DNA from: an uncultured Clostridia bacterium
GTDB taxonomy: Bacteria; Bacillota; Clostridia; Oscillospirales; Acutalibacteraceae
Assembly (NCBI GenBank): GCA_904397895.1
Contig: CAJFOZ010000076.1
Span: forward strand, 1-36,647
Length of the DNA: 36,647 bases
Reading direction: 5' to 3'
A model generated the notes under the pieces. That model was not told where the DNA came from, did not search any database, and saw nothing but the letters and a program-made list of their open reading frames with translations. Every line of letters starts with the position of its first letter. Position 1 is the stretch's first letter. The translations under genes and the position numbers were made by a program. Of the stretch, positions 29,166-36,557 are shown in pieces.

Positions 29166-29227
29166 ATTTAGGTGTCTTTTCAGGTATTATGGAAGGAGCT
29201 TTTTAAAATAGGACGTGAATTGATAGT

Positions 29228-29845
29228 ATGAGTAGATCCCCGCTCTCCCCTTTGACGGAAAAGAAATCCGGCATCCGCACCAAGCATTTCTTGATTTTTC
29301 TCGGCATTGTCTTTGTGCTGTGGATTATCTTTGCCTTCCTCTTCCTGGCCAGCAGCACCTACGCCAAGGATAAATTGGAGGATGGTGCCAGGGCTTATCT
29401 GGCCGAAGCATCGGGTCAGGATCCCGCCTACGAAGACGCCTCCCTAGTGGACAGCCAGGATGACGGCAATTACACCTATGTCATCATGGAGCTGACCGAC
29501 GGCCGTCACGCTTTCGTATGCTTTGAGACCAATTGGAGCTCCTTTGGCCGTTACCAGCCCATCGCCGGACGCATCCCCTTGGTCAACGATCAACAGTCGT
29601 CGGCCGACGTCCACACCTTTGTGTACAAAAAGGACGATATGCTGATCTACTCCATCTTTGGCCCCAATACGACCAATTTGGAGGCGCTTAATATGTATGT
29701 CTACTCCTCCACCAACGGGCAGCTTCTGGATAGCAAACAATACGATACGGCCGGGGACCCTTATCTCTTGTGTACCTATCGTGTCCGTGTCCACGACGAA
29801 ACCGGCATCCAGATCAAGACCAACATCGATGATTTAATCGGTTGA
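29228..29845 (+). CDS. Unrecognised single-span membrane-anchored protein
   Basis: I do not recognise this 205-residue protein. A basic N-terminus (to about residue 19) is followed by one strong hydrophobic segment (about 20-43, FLIFLGIVFVLWIIFAFLFL) with no cleavage site evident, and then a soluble domain of about 160 residues that would be outside the membrane. That domain is rich in D, Y, T and N and looks beta-rich (for example YTYVIMELTDGRHAFVCFE). It has no cysteine cluster or known motif. It follows the M50 gene by 62 bases and may be cotranscribed. The ribosome binding site (AGGA, 12 bases or more upstream) is weak. Base use is like the core, unlike the block after it. Confidence 0.75.
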   Translation: MSRSPLSPLTEKKSGIRTKHFLIFLGIVFVLWIIFAFLFLASSTYAKDKLEDGARAYLAEASGQDPAYEDASLVDSQDDGNYTYVIMELTDGRHAFVCFETNWSSFGRYQPIAGRIPLVNDQQSSADVHTFVYKKDDMLIYSIFGPNTTNLEALNMYVYSSTNGQLLDSKQYDTAGDPYLLCTYRVRVHDETGIQIKTNIDDLIG

Positions 29846-29882
29846 ATATCCAAATGATCCCGCTCAAAGGGACGCTGCATCG

Positions 29883-30062
29883 TACCCGAAAAAGACCTTT
29901 TCTAGGGCGCAGCTGATGGATGAATTCTGGGGGATTGAAAGCAACACCAGCTTGCGGGCAGTGGACGTTTATGTGACGAAACTGCGGGATAAGTTTTCCG
30001 CCTGCCATGGGTTTAAGATTGTAACGGTTCGGGGGCTTGGCTACAAGGCGGTGCTGGAATAA
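29883..30062 (+). pseudogene. Response regulator remnant: C-terminal DNA-binding part only
   Basis: The reading frame from about 29889 gives 57 residues (KKTFSRAQLMDEFWGIE, then AVDVYVTKLRDKF and TVRGLGYKAVLE). This is the second half of an OmpR/PhoB-type winged-helix domain. The phosphoacceptor domain and the first part of the effector domain are missing. Upstream the frame runs back into unrelated sequence at the end of the previous gene. The stop codon TAA overlaps the ATG of the histidine kinase (TAATG), which is the usual operon junction. So an intact regulator-kinase operon has lost its front. The lost piece marks a deletion or insertion junction near 29880. Confidence 0.8.
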
Positions 30063-31150
30063 TGGGTTCTGCATACAAAACAAAGCCTGGAGTGCGGCAG
30101 TCTCATTTTCCGGGCATTCTGTGCGTTGTGTACTTTTTGGCTTTGCTTCTCATGTCGGGAATCCATATGGGGTTAATCACACTCATTGATTCCAGAGGAT
30201 GGAACGATATCGTTGCAATCGTAATACCAACCGTTTATTGGGCGCTGGTTGCGGTAGGACTGACCTTATATGCCCGCTGGCAGATCAAGAGAGCCTACGA
30301 AGAACCGATGCACCGCCTGGCACAAGCTACCGCTAAAGTCGCGCAGGGAGACTTTTCCGTTTATGTTCCGCCCCTGCATACTGTAGACAAGCTGGATTAT
30401 CTGGATGTCATGCTCTTGGATTTCAACACCATGGTGGAGGAATTGGGAAGCATCGAAACATTAAAAACCGACTTCTTCTCCAACGTTTCCCACGAGATGA
30501 AGGCGCCGCTGGCTGTGATTCAGAACTGCGCCCAGCTTCTGCAAAAGGAAGAACTCACAGAGGAAAAGCGACGGGAATATACAGACTCCATTTTACAGTC
30601 AACCAGGAAGCTGTCCAACTTGATAACAAATATCCTGAAGCTGAACAAACTGGAAAAACAGACGATTCGACCTATTCCTGAGTGCTATGACCTGTGCCAG
30701 CAGCTCTGTGATTGTGCATTGCAGTTTGAGGATGCTTGGGAAAACAAAGAGCTTGAATTTGTTGCAGACATGGAAGACCGCGTGATGGTTGAAGCCGATC
30801 CGGGGCTTTTGGAGCTGGTTTGGACGAACCTGCTCTCCAACGCCGTTAAATTTACACCTGTGGGCGGCACCATAACATTGACGCAGACTTCCGATGAAAA
30901 GGAGGTTACGGTTTCTGTTTCGGATACCGGCTGTGGGATTGACGAAGAGACCATGCGCCATATTTACGATAAATTTTACCAGGGCGATACCTCTCATTCC
31001 ACCGAGGGAAATGGATTGGGGCTTGCACTGGTTCAACGAATTTTACAGCTTTCCGACGGTACTATTACCGTGAAAAGCCGTGTCGGGCAAGGTAGTACTT
31101 TTACTGTCCGGCTACCCATGTCAATTCACAGGGAGGAAATGAATCAATGA
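30062..31150 (+). CDS. Sensor histidine kinase, two membrane segments
   Basis: The protein has 362 residues and should sense an envelope signal. Two membrane segments lie at about 17-42 and 50-71 with only a short outer loop between them, so an outer-loop sensor of useful size is absent; this is typical of kinases that detect signals within the membrane. A HAMP-like linker (about 72-130) precedes the HisKA box, with the phosphorylated histidine H144 in NVSHEMKAPL. The ATPase boxes follow: N (NLLSNAVKFTP), G1 (DTGCGID) and G2 (GNGLGLAL). It looks active, but its cognate regulator upstream is truncated, so any output must go through another regulator. It is coupled on both sides: TAATG before it and ATGA after it. 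Confidence 0.93.
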   Translation: MGSAYKTKPGVRQSHFPGILCVVYFLALLLMSGIHMGLITLIDSRGWNDIVAIVIPTVYWALVAVGLTLYARWQIKRAYEEPMHRLAQATAKVAQGDFSVYVPPLHTVDKLDYLDVMLLDFNTMVEELGSIETLKTDFFSNVSHEMKAPLAVIQNCAQLLQKEELTEEKRREYTDSILQSTRKLSNLITNILKLNKLEKQTIRPIPECYDLCQQLCDCALQFEDAWENKELEFVADMEDRVMVEADPGLLELVWTNLLSNAVKFTPVGGTITLTQTSDEKEVTVSVSDTGCGIDEETMRHIYDKFYQGDTSHSTEGNGLGLALVQRILQLSDGTITVKSRVGQGSTFTVRLPMSIHREEMNQ

Positions 31151-31668
31151 ACGAACAGAAAGACTTTGTGGGCTATGAGTACAAGGAGATCACTGCACCT
31201 ACCGACCGGATCTCCCTATACATAGACTGCTATGAAAACTTTGGATGGCAACCGGATGAGAATATGCCTGCTGTCAACGGAATGCACCACACGACGCTCC
31301 TTATGAAGAGAGATCGGAAGATTGTCAACAAAATGGAGTTGACACGGCTCCAGCATCATTTTGAAGCCTGCGCCAAAGAGATTGAAACATTGGAAAAATC
31401 AAAAACCTCGGTTGCATCCATCTGGGCCTTAATTGTCGGTATTATCGGTACTGCTTTTATGGCGGGTTCAACCTTTGCCGTGACGCATGAACCGCCATTG
31501 ATTCTTCTTTGCATCCTGCTGGCGGTTCCGGGACTCATCGGATGGGCACTGCCTTACTTTCTGTATCGACATCTTGTAGTAAAACAGACAAAGAAAATCC
31601 AGCCGATGATCGAAGCCAAGCAGGACGAAATTTACGATATATGTGAAAAGGGGCATTCTTTGCTATAA
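31147..31668 (+). CDS. Small membrane protein of the YENFGW family (copy 1), function unknown
   Basis: I do not recognise a named family. The protein has 173 residues. FVGYEY is at 7-12, YENFGW at 29-34 and RDRKI at 55-59; a helical stretch (ELTRLQHHFEA) is next. Two membrane segments follow (about 92-111 and 116-141), then a charged C-terminal tail ending YDICEKGHSLL. It is paralogous to the protein at 33046-33570, with the same motifs in the same order. Its start overlaps the kinase stop (ATGA), so it is cotranscribed with the kinase and may act with it. A strong terminator follows. Confidence 0.85.
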   Translation: MNEQKDFVGYEYKEITAPTDRISLYIDCYENFGWQPDENMPAVNGMHHTTLLMKRDRKIVNKMELTRLQHHFEACAKEIETLEKSKTSVASIWALIVGIIGTAFMAGSTFAVTHEPPLILLCILLAVPGLIGWALPYFLYRHLVVKQTKKIQPMIEAKQDEIYDICEKGHSLL

Positions 31669-31684
31669 CAGATGATTATTCTCT

Positions 31685-31716
31685 GCCGGTATCCGGGATT
31701 CGGATACCGGCTTTTT
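31685..31716 (+). terminator. Intrinsic terminator after the kinase operon
   Basis: GCCGGTATCCG (31685-31695) and CGGATACCGGC (31701-31711) form a perfect 11-base-pair stem with a 5-base loop, followed by five T. It closes the regulator remnant-kinase-membrane protein operon 17 bases after the last stop codon. Confidence 0.9.
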
Positions 31717-31791
31717 ATATTATCCGGTTACAACGGTCGGTAATTCCAGGACTTTCAGAAAAAATCCTGATTAATTTAATTCAAACAATTC

Positions 31792-31824
31792 TGAACGATA
31801 TCACAAACAATTCCCCGGTACAAT
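31792..31824 (+). promoter_or_regulatory. Promoter of the lipoprotein gene, good -10 without -35
   Basis: TACAAT (31819-31824) preceded by CGG is a good -10. There is no TTGACA-like box 16 to 18 bases upstream. A TCTGAA motif has its TGAA (31792-31795) 27 bases before the -10, exactly as in the promoter at 32591. This suggests that an activator is needed. Confidence 0.5.
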
Positions 31825-31877
31825 ATAGACGTAGGATGGGAAATTTGATACCAAATTTAGAAACGGAGGTCTTACCC

Positions 31878-32549
31878 ATGAAGAAGCAAAACTTTATTTT
31901 CCTGGCTGTACTTGTCGGCGTGCTACTGATTTCCTTTGCCGGCTGTTCCGTTGCTCCGGCAGGAAATGCAGACACCAACACCTCGAGCGAGACAGCAGAC
32001 ACATCTGCAAGCGGGGCGTCGGAAAGCATTCTTAATGTTGTCAAGATGCCGGAACAGTACAGTATCACCTATGAGATCGAATCGTCGGAAGGTGTTATTT
32101 ACACCATTCAAAAAACAAAGGATGCAGACGGAAACATCTACTTTCGATCCAGCGAGGAGGAATTGCTTTTCCTTACCGACGGAAATAACTACATCCTCTA
32201 TCAGTCAGATGGAAGCGGAAACTTTTCGGCCGATGACCGGGACGCTCTTTATAATACCACCTATGTAGATACCGTGACAGAAAAGTTCATGGAATATGCG
32301 GAAAAATCTAAAAAGCAGTTTATCCCCGGTATGGGAAGTACAGAAGAGCAGATTGTATCAGGCCGAAAGTGTGCTGTTTATACAGTAGAGACCGGCGCGG
32401 CAAACTTTGTGGATAAAGAAACCGGGATCTGCCTTGGCTGGGAGGAAGTAAAGGCAATCAGCGGCCATGAGCTGGAAACAGACGATGAAGTATTTCGCTG
32501 CACGGAATTTCTGACCGAAAATATTCCTTTCCTCACCACACTTCTCTAA
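31878..32549 (+). CDS. Putative lipoprotein of unknown function
   Basis: The protein has 223 residues. The signal peptide (MKKQNFIFLAVLVGVLLISF) ends at a lipobox-like AGC, so cysteine would carry the lipid; the residue at -3 is phenylalanine, which is less usual. A serine/threonine-rich linker is followed by a domain of about 175 residues that repeats short beta-strand patterns (YTIQKTKDADGNIYFRSS, FLTDGNNYILY). I do not recognise it; it has the look of a LolA-like or DUF-type cell-surface domain. The ATG at 31878 has GGAGG 8 bases upstream; a reading from 31836 lacks such a site. It sits between the two YENFGW proteins. Confidence 0.8.
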   Translation: MKKQNFIFLAVLVGVLLISFAGCSVAPAGNADTNTSSETADTSASGASESILNVVKMPEQYSITYEIESSEGVIYTIQKTKDADGNIYFRSSEEELLFLTDGNNYILYQSDGSGNFSADDRDALYNTTYVDTVTEKFMEYAEKSKKQFIPGMGSTEEQIVSGRKCAVYTVETGAANFVDKETGICLGWEEVKAISGHELETDDEVFRCTEFLTENIPFLTTLL

Positions 32550-32590
32550 AGGTTGAGAAAGACTTTCCATTAATATTACATAAACACTTT

Positions 32591-32623
32591 TGAATCAATC
32601 CGCAAATAATCAGGCGGTATAAT
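32591..32623 (+). promoter_or_regulatory. Promoter of the 32679 gene, good -10 without -35
   Basis: A perfect TATAAT (32618-32623) follows GGCGG. No -35 lies at 16 to 18 bases. TTTTGAA has its TGAA at 32591-32594, 27 bases before the -10, matching the promoter at 31792. Partial matches between the two extend across the gap (for example CAAA.AAT and CGGTA). Confidence 0.5.
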
Positions 32624-32678
32624 ACAAGCATCAAAAGAAGCCGAAAGGTTCAAAAAATAAATTAAAGGAGAATCCATT

Positions 32679-33056
32679 ATGAGTAACTATCAGGCAAACA
32701 AAAGAGACCAAAGAAAAGCGGAAAACATCCGCCGTCAGTATGTTTCCCATGAGGAAAACAAAATGGAACAGCTTCAGAAGTTGGACAGCAAGGTGAAGCT
32801 GCCGGGAAAAATTATCGGCAGTATTCTGGGCGTCCTTGGAGCCCTGGTTATGGGTGCCGGCATGTCGCTGGTAATGGTCTGGGACAATATGACTATGGGA
32901 CTTGCTCTCAGCATTCCCGGATTAGCCGTTCTTTTGCTGGGATTCCTTGTCTACTATCTGATTACCAGCAGCCGCAAGAAAAAGTATGCTGATGAGATTA
33001 TGCGGCTGAGCGATGATGTGGTGAGGAAAAAGGAGGAAGCTCAAAATGGGCAATAA
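32679..33056 (+). CDS. Small membrane protein, function unknown
   Basis: The protein has 125 residues. A charged N-terminal half (about 1-45, rich in K, R, E and Q, likely helical) is followed by two membrane segments (about 46-68 and 74-93) and a charged C-terminal tail (SSRKKKYADEIMRLSDDVVRKKEE). I do not recognise it. The layout of helix, two membrane spans and helix recalls the YENFGW proteins without their motifs. The ribosome binding site is AAAGGAG. Its end overlaps the next gene by 11 bases, so the two are cotranscribed and probably coupled. Confidence 0.8.
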   Translation: MSNYQANKRDQRKAENIRRQYVSHEENKMEQLQKLDSKVKLPGKIIGSILGVLGALVMGAGMSLVMVWDNMTMGLALSIPGLAVLLLGFLVYYLITSSRKKKYADEIMRLSDDVVRKKEEAQNGQ

Positions 33057-33570
33057 GTCTTTTGTCGGATACGAATATCAGCAGGTCGCTGTGAAAAGCG
33101 ACATGTCCTCTGTTTACGCGGATGGATATGAGAATTTCGGATGGAAGCTGGAAAATTCTGATTTTGCTTCCGGAAAACCGAATTCTGTGGTAATGAGATT
33201 CAAGCGTGACCGCAAAATTCGGAACAAACCCGAGTTGACCCGGCTACAGCGTCAGTTTGATTCAATCGTCTCTGATATCGTTTCTTTGGAATCCTCAAAA
33301 CGGGTAAAAGCCTCCATTGTCGCTTATATCGTAGGAATCGTCGGTACGGTATTTATGGCCGGTTCGGTTTTTTCCGTGACTGCCGGACTGATTCTCCCCT
33401 GCATCATCCTTGCCATCCCTGCATTCATCGGATGGATCCTGCCCTGCTTCCTGTACCGTTCCATTGAGAAGAAAAGGATCGTGGCGGTGACCCCACTGAT
33501 CGATTCCAAATACGACGAGCTCTATACTGTCTGCGAAAAGGCCAATGGCCTGCTGGACCAAGCGGGATGA
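33046..33570 (+). CDS. Small membrane protein of the YENFGW family (copy 2), function unknown
   Basis: The protein has 174 residues and is a paralogue of the one at 31147-31668. Shared blocks in order are FVGYEY (6-11), YENFGW (28-33), KRDRKI plus NK.ELTRLQ (around 53-67), two membrane segments with the motif GTVFMAGSVF, the sequence P.FLYR, and a tail with Y..CEK..GLL. The central spans and tail are conserved best, while the segment between YENFGW and RDRKI differs. The AGGAGG ribosome binding site lies 9 bases before the ATG. The gene overlaps the previous one by 11 bases. A terminator-like hairpin follows at 33602. Confidence 0.85.
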   Translation: MGNKSFVGYEYQQVAVKSDMSSVYADGYENFGWKLENSDFASGKPNSVVMRFKRDRKIRNKPELTRLQRQFDSIVSDIVSLESSKRVKASIVAYIVGIVGTVFMAGSVFSVTAGLILPCIILAIPAFIGWILPCFLYRSIEKKRIVAVTPLIDSKYDELYTVCEKANGLLDQAG

Positions 33571-33601
33571 AATGCAAGAAAATTCAACACTCGAAACAAC
33601 A

Positions 33602-33637
33602 AAAGCCTGCCCGCGGCATGTCCCACGGGCGGGCTTT
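33602..33637 (+). terminator. Hairpin after the second YENFGW gene
   Basis: AAAGCCTGCCCG (33602-33613) and CGGGCGGGCTTT (33626-33637) pair over 12 bases with one G-T pair; the loop is 12 bases. Only three T are part of the stem and little follows (AGACTTG), so it is a moderate terminator. Confidence 0.65.
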
Positions 33638-33910
33638 AGACTTGATTCCTCTTCCAAAACACCCGAAAAACACTTGCCGCCTTGAAATCAACAAAAGTCA
33701 AGAAGGGGCTGCACAAAGAAACGATTAATAATTTTCAAGCAAAACTGAAGCATTGCATAAACAAAATAGTTCTATGATATCCACATAAAATATGAAGCTG
33801 AGAAAAAACGGAGCAAAGCATAAATTTTAAATGAGATGATCTGACCGTGGGAAGCATTAATCTGATTTCATTAAAAAGGTCAAGAGATAACAAGGGAAGG
33901 AGATATAAAA
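33638..33910 (+). other. A+T-rich gap without a recognised gene
   Basis: This stretch before the ABC transporter is visibly A+T-rich and has no frame I can support. A minus-strand 68-codon frame (33735-33941) runs into the ABC gene and matches nothing known. It must contain the transporter's promoter, but I see no clear -35 and -10 pair. The ribosome binding site GGGAAGGAGA lies just before 33911. Confidence 0.5.
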
Positions 33911-34816
33911 ATGAACGCGATTGAAATCCGAAATCTGTCAAAGAGCTTTCGCGGGCTGTATGCGCTGGACCATCTAAATATGACAGTCCCCGTGGGAGTC
34001 ATCTATGGCTTCATCGGCGAAAACGGAAGCGGAAAATCCACAACCGAAAAGCTGATCTGCGGCCACCTTGTCCCGGACGAAGGAAACATCAAGCTGTTTG
34101 GCCGGGACTACAAGGACGCCGGTGTAAGGGTACGAGTCGGCGCCCTGGTTGAAAACGCAGGCTGCTTCCCGAATTCCAGCGTATGGAACAATCTGATGAT
34201 GCAGGCTATCAATCTGAATATTCCAAATCCCCAGGAAGAAATCAACCGGGTGCTGAAGATTGTCCGGATGGAGGATTCAGCCCGAATCAAATTCAAAAGC
34301 TGCTCGCTGGGCATGAAGCAGCGCATCGGCATTGCGATGGCACTGCTCGGCGACCCTGCCCTGTTGATTCTGGACGAACCGATCAACGGCTTGGATACCG
34401 ACGGCATGCGGATCATGCGGGAAATCCTGGTGGACATTACAAAGAGTTATCAGTGTACCGTTGTCATATCCTCCCACATTCTGGGCGAGCTTGAAAAGAT
34501 CGCAACCCACTACGGAATTGTCCGAGGCGGGAAAATGCTCAAAGAGATGGCCGCCGAGGAACTGGATGCAGGGTGCCGCACGTATGTCGCCCTTCGGACA
34601 AAGGATATGGGCAGGACAAAAGCGCTGCTTGCCTGCAAATATTCCCGTGTGGAAGAGGATGAGAGTGATTATCTTCGTGTGTATGACGCGAAAGCTCCGG
34701 AAGACATCGTCACCTATCTGTATGAAGGTGGAATTTTAGTCAACGAAATCAAAACCGCCAAGATCGGCTTGGAAGAATACTATATCGATCTGATGAATGA
34801 AAAGGAGGTCCGATAA
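33911..34816 (+). CDS. ABC transporter ATPase, BcrA/lantibiotic-immunity type
   Basis: The protein has 301 residues: one ATPase domain (about 1-220) and a C-terminal extension of about 80 residues common in this group. Walker A is GENGSGKST (36-44), the signature is SLGMKQRIGIAM, Walker B is ALLILDEP and the switch histidine is in SSHIL. Family members drive transporters that expel bacitracin or lantibiotics or act in their sensing. The substrate is not known here. The permease gene starts 2 bases after its stop and is broken, so this ATPase probably has no working partner from this locus. It follows the sensing genes after 340 bases. Confidence 0.9.
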   Translation: MNAIEIRNLSKSFRGLYALDHLNMTVPVGVIYGFIGENGSGKSTTEKLICGHLVPDEGNIKLFGRDYKDAGVRVRVGALVENAGCFPNSSVWNNLMMQAINLNIPNPQEEINRVLKIVRMEDSARIKFKSCSLGMKQRIGIAMALLGDPALLILDEPINGLDTDGMRIMREILVDITKSYQCTVVISSHILGELEKIATHYGIVRGGKMLKEMAAEELDAGCRTYVALRTKDMGRTKALLACKYSRVEEDESDYLRVYDAKAPEDIVTYLYEGGILVNEIKTAKIGLEEYYIDLMNEKEVR

Positions 34817-34817
34817 C

Positions 34818-35447
34818 ATGGAAAAGACGGGTACAATCAAATTTGAACATATCAGTTTTGGTAAAAAAACTGAAGAGTATGTTATCTGTGGACTTCCGGA
34901 GAATGTTCACAACCCCGCTGTTTTATATCATGGTGGGGATCGCCGTTGTAATTCCCATATTGGTACTGGTGATGACGACCACCGTGGGAGGATCTACATC
35001 CGTCGATCCGGTGAGCGGTATAGAAACCGTGGTGGAAATGGAACCCATGACAAACACCTGGCAGGTGGTGGAATCCATCAGCGGAGCATGCATGATTTTG
35101 GCATACTTTATCGGCGCTGTCATCGGCGGATCTATTGCAGGCTTGTCCTTTGACGCGGGGCTGCAGGCGTCAGCGGAATTGTGATGCGCCTGCTGTCCAA
35201 AATACTCTTAATGGCGGTATTTGTCTCCATTTTTGTACTTATGAGTACAGTGGGCAAACAGAAACTGTGGCTTTCGATGGTAGGATCTCTTGCTGTAGGC
35301 TTGCTGCTGTTTATGATGGTTTCTTCCTTGACTCCGCTGAATTCCACCATTATGAATGCGGTTCTTTGCTTGGCAGGCGGCGCCTTGTTTAGCGTAGGAC
35401 TCGGTGCAGTCAGCAACATCGTATTAAAGAAAACTAGCTTGGTATAA
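34818..35447 (+). pseudogene. ABC-2 type permease, broken by two frameshifts and an apparent deletion
   Basis: The start at 34818 has GGAGGTCCGATAAC before it, right after the ATPase gene. The frame opens MEKTGTIKFEHISFGKK and then shifts at an A7 run (34863-34869); with six A it would continue as KLKSMLSVDFRRMFTTPLFY. The next frame gives one membrane span and ISGACMILAYFIGAVIGG, but the part that normally lies between (about 70-90 residues, with a further span) seems missing. At a G4 run (35157-35160) the frame shifts again; one more G would join AGLSFDAG to AAGVSGIVMRLLSKI. The last part (35181-35447) has two or three spans. The parts add up to about 210 residues, shorter than the family's 250-300. 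Confidence 0.8.
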
Positions 35448-35471
35448 TGCAAAAAGTTTGGATGTGAAGTC

Positions 35472-36482
35472 ATGAGAGCGGCAATTTATAACGGGCAGAA
35501 AAATATTCTGCTGACAGAACTGGAAACCCCACAAGCTGGGGATAACGATATTGTGGTGCGCAACCTGTATGCTAGCATCTGCGGGACGGGTGTGGCAGTT
35601 TATCTCCACGGGCCAAACACCGGTCATCGAGTGACCATCGGCGGAGAATTTGGGCATGAAATGGTTTCCAAAGTCGTTCAGGTCGGCAAAAATGTGAAGG
35701 ATATCCGGGTGGGAGATCGCGTGTACCCCTACCCGCGCCTTGCAAAAGGAGATCACAAGCGTGCAGGGACCATAGGTGGCTTTTCCGAGTATGTACGAAT
35801 TTCCAATGCGGAACTGGGAAAACAGGTCTATGCGGTCCCGGACGCCATCTCTTCCAAGGAAGCCTGCCTGATTGAACCCTTTACAGTGGGATGCCGGGCG
35901 GCACGGCGTTCTTTTCCTCGCAAGGGAGAAAACGCCATCGTGTTTGGCGCGGGTACCATTGGAATCGCTGCCGCCATCGCCCTGCGCTATTTCGGCTGTA
36001 AAAAGGTGATGGCCTGCGACCATTCAGATTTCCGGCTGGAAAAGGCGAAGAGCTTGGGCTTTGCGGTGTGCAACAACGGCAAGGAGGATCTGCGGCAGGC
36101 CACGTTGCGAGAGTTTGGGGAAGCATTTTCCGCACCCGGTACAACGGCGGACGTGGATGTTTATATCGATGCAGCGGGGGCCGATGGCCTCATTGAGCTA
36201 TATCAGAGCATGGGAAAGGTGGATTCCCGCATGGTCGTGGTCGCAGTCAAAGCCGGGTTGCGACCCATTGATGTGTTGGCTATGACCTATGGGCAGCACG
36301 CTTTGATTGGCTCCGGCGGCTACTTTCCGAAGGATGTTCAGGATGTGATGAATATTATGGAGAGCAAAAAGTGGGATATTGAGTCCATCGTCACCCATGA
36401 ATACCCCTGGGAGCAGCTTCCGCAGGCCATTGGAATGGCTTCTCGAGTGGATGAGGCGCTGAACGTAGTGATCAGATATTAA
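35472..36482 (+). CDS. Zinc-type medium-chain dehydrogenase without a structural zinc site
   Basis: The protein has 336 residues and belongs to the medium-chain dehydrogenase family, like sorbitol or threonine dehydrogenase. The catalytic zinc ligands are visible: C37 in SICGTGV, H62 and E63 in FGHEMV, and E135 in LIEPFTVG. The NAD(P)-binding motif GAGTIG is near 159-164. The usual four-cysteine structural-zinc lobe is replaced by a short segment without cysteines (YPYPRLAKGDHKRAG). Position 40 is glycine where most relatives have aspartate (CGTD, CGSD). The substrate is unknown. It starts 24 bases after the broken permease with a weak ribosome binding site, and I see no link to the sensing genes. 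Confidence 0.88.
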   Translation: MRAAIYNGQKNILLTELETPQAGDNDIVVRNLYASICGTGVAVYLHGPNTGHRVTIGGEFGHEMVSKVVQVGKNVKDIRVGDRVYPYPRLAKGDHKRAGTIGGFSEYVRISNAELGKQVYAVPDAISSKEACLIEPFTVGCRAARRSFPRKGENAIVFGAGTIGIAAAIALRYFGCKKVMACDHSDFRLEKAKSLGFAVCNNGKEDLRQATLREFGEAFSAPGTTADVDVYIDAAGADGLIELYQSMGKVDSRMVVVAVKAGLRPIDVLAMTYGQHALIGSGGYFPKDVQDVMNIMESKKWDIESIVTHEYPWEQLPQAIGMASRVDEALNVVIRY

Positions 36483-36557
36483 AATATTTAAAGATCCGCT
36501 TTCAGTTTTCCGTAAAAATATTGTTGATCAGTATATGAAGGAAATGTTCGAAATAGT

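Noticed and set aside
33735-33941. Minus-strand 68-codon frame before the ABC genes
   Set aside because: It overlaps the ABC ATPase start, has no recognisable motif and lies in A+T-rich sequence.
34863-35160. Programmed frameshifting in the ABC permease
   Set aside because: Two unrelated shift sites plus an apparent internal deletion are better explained by decay or sequencing error; no stimulatory structure was evident.
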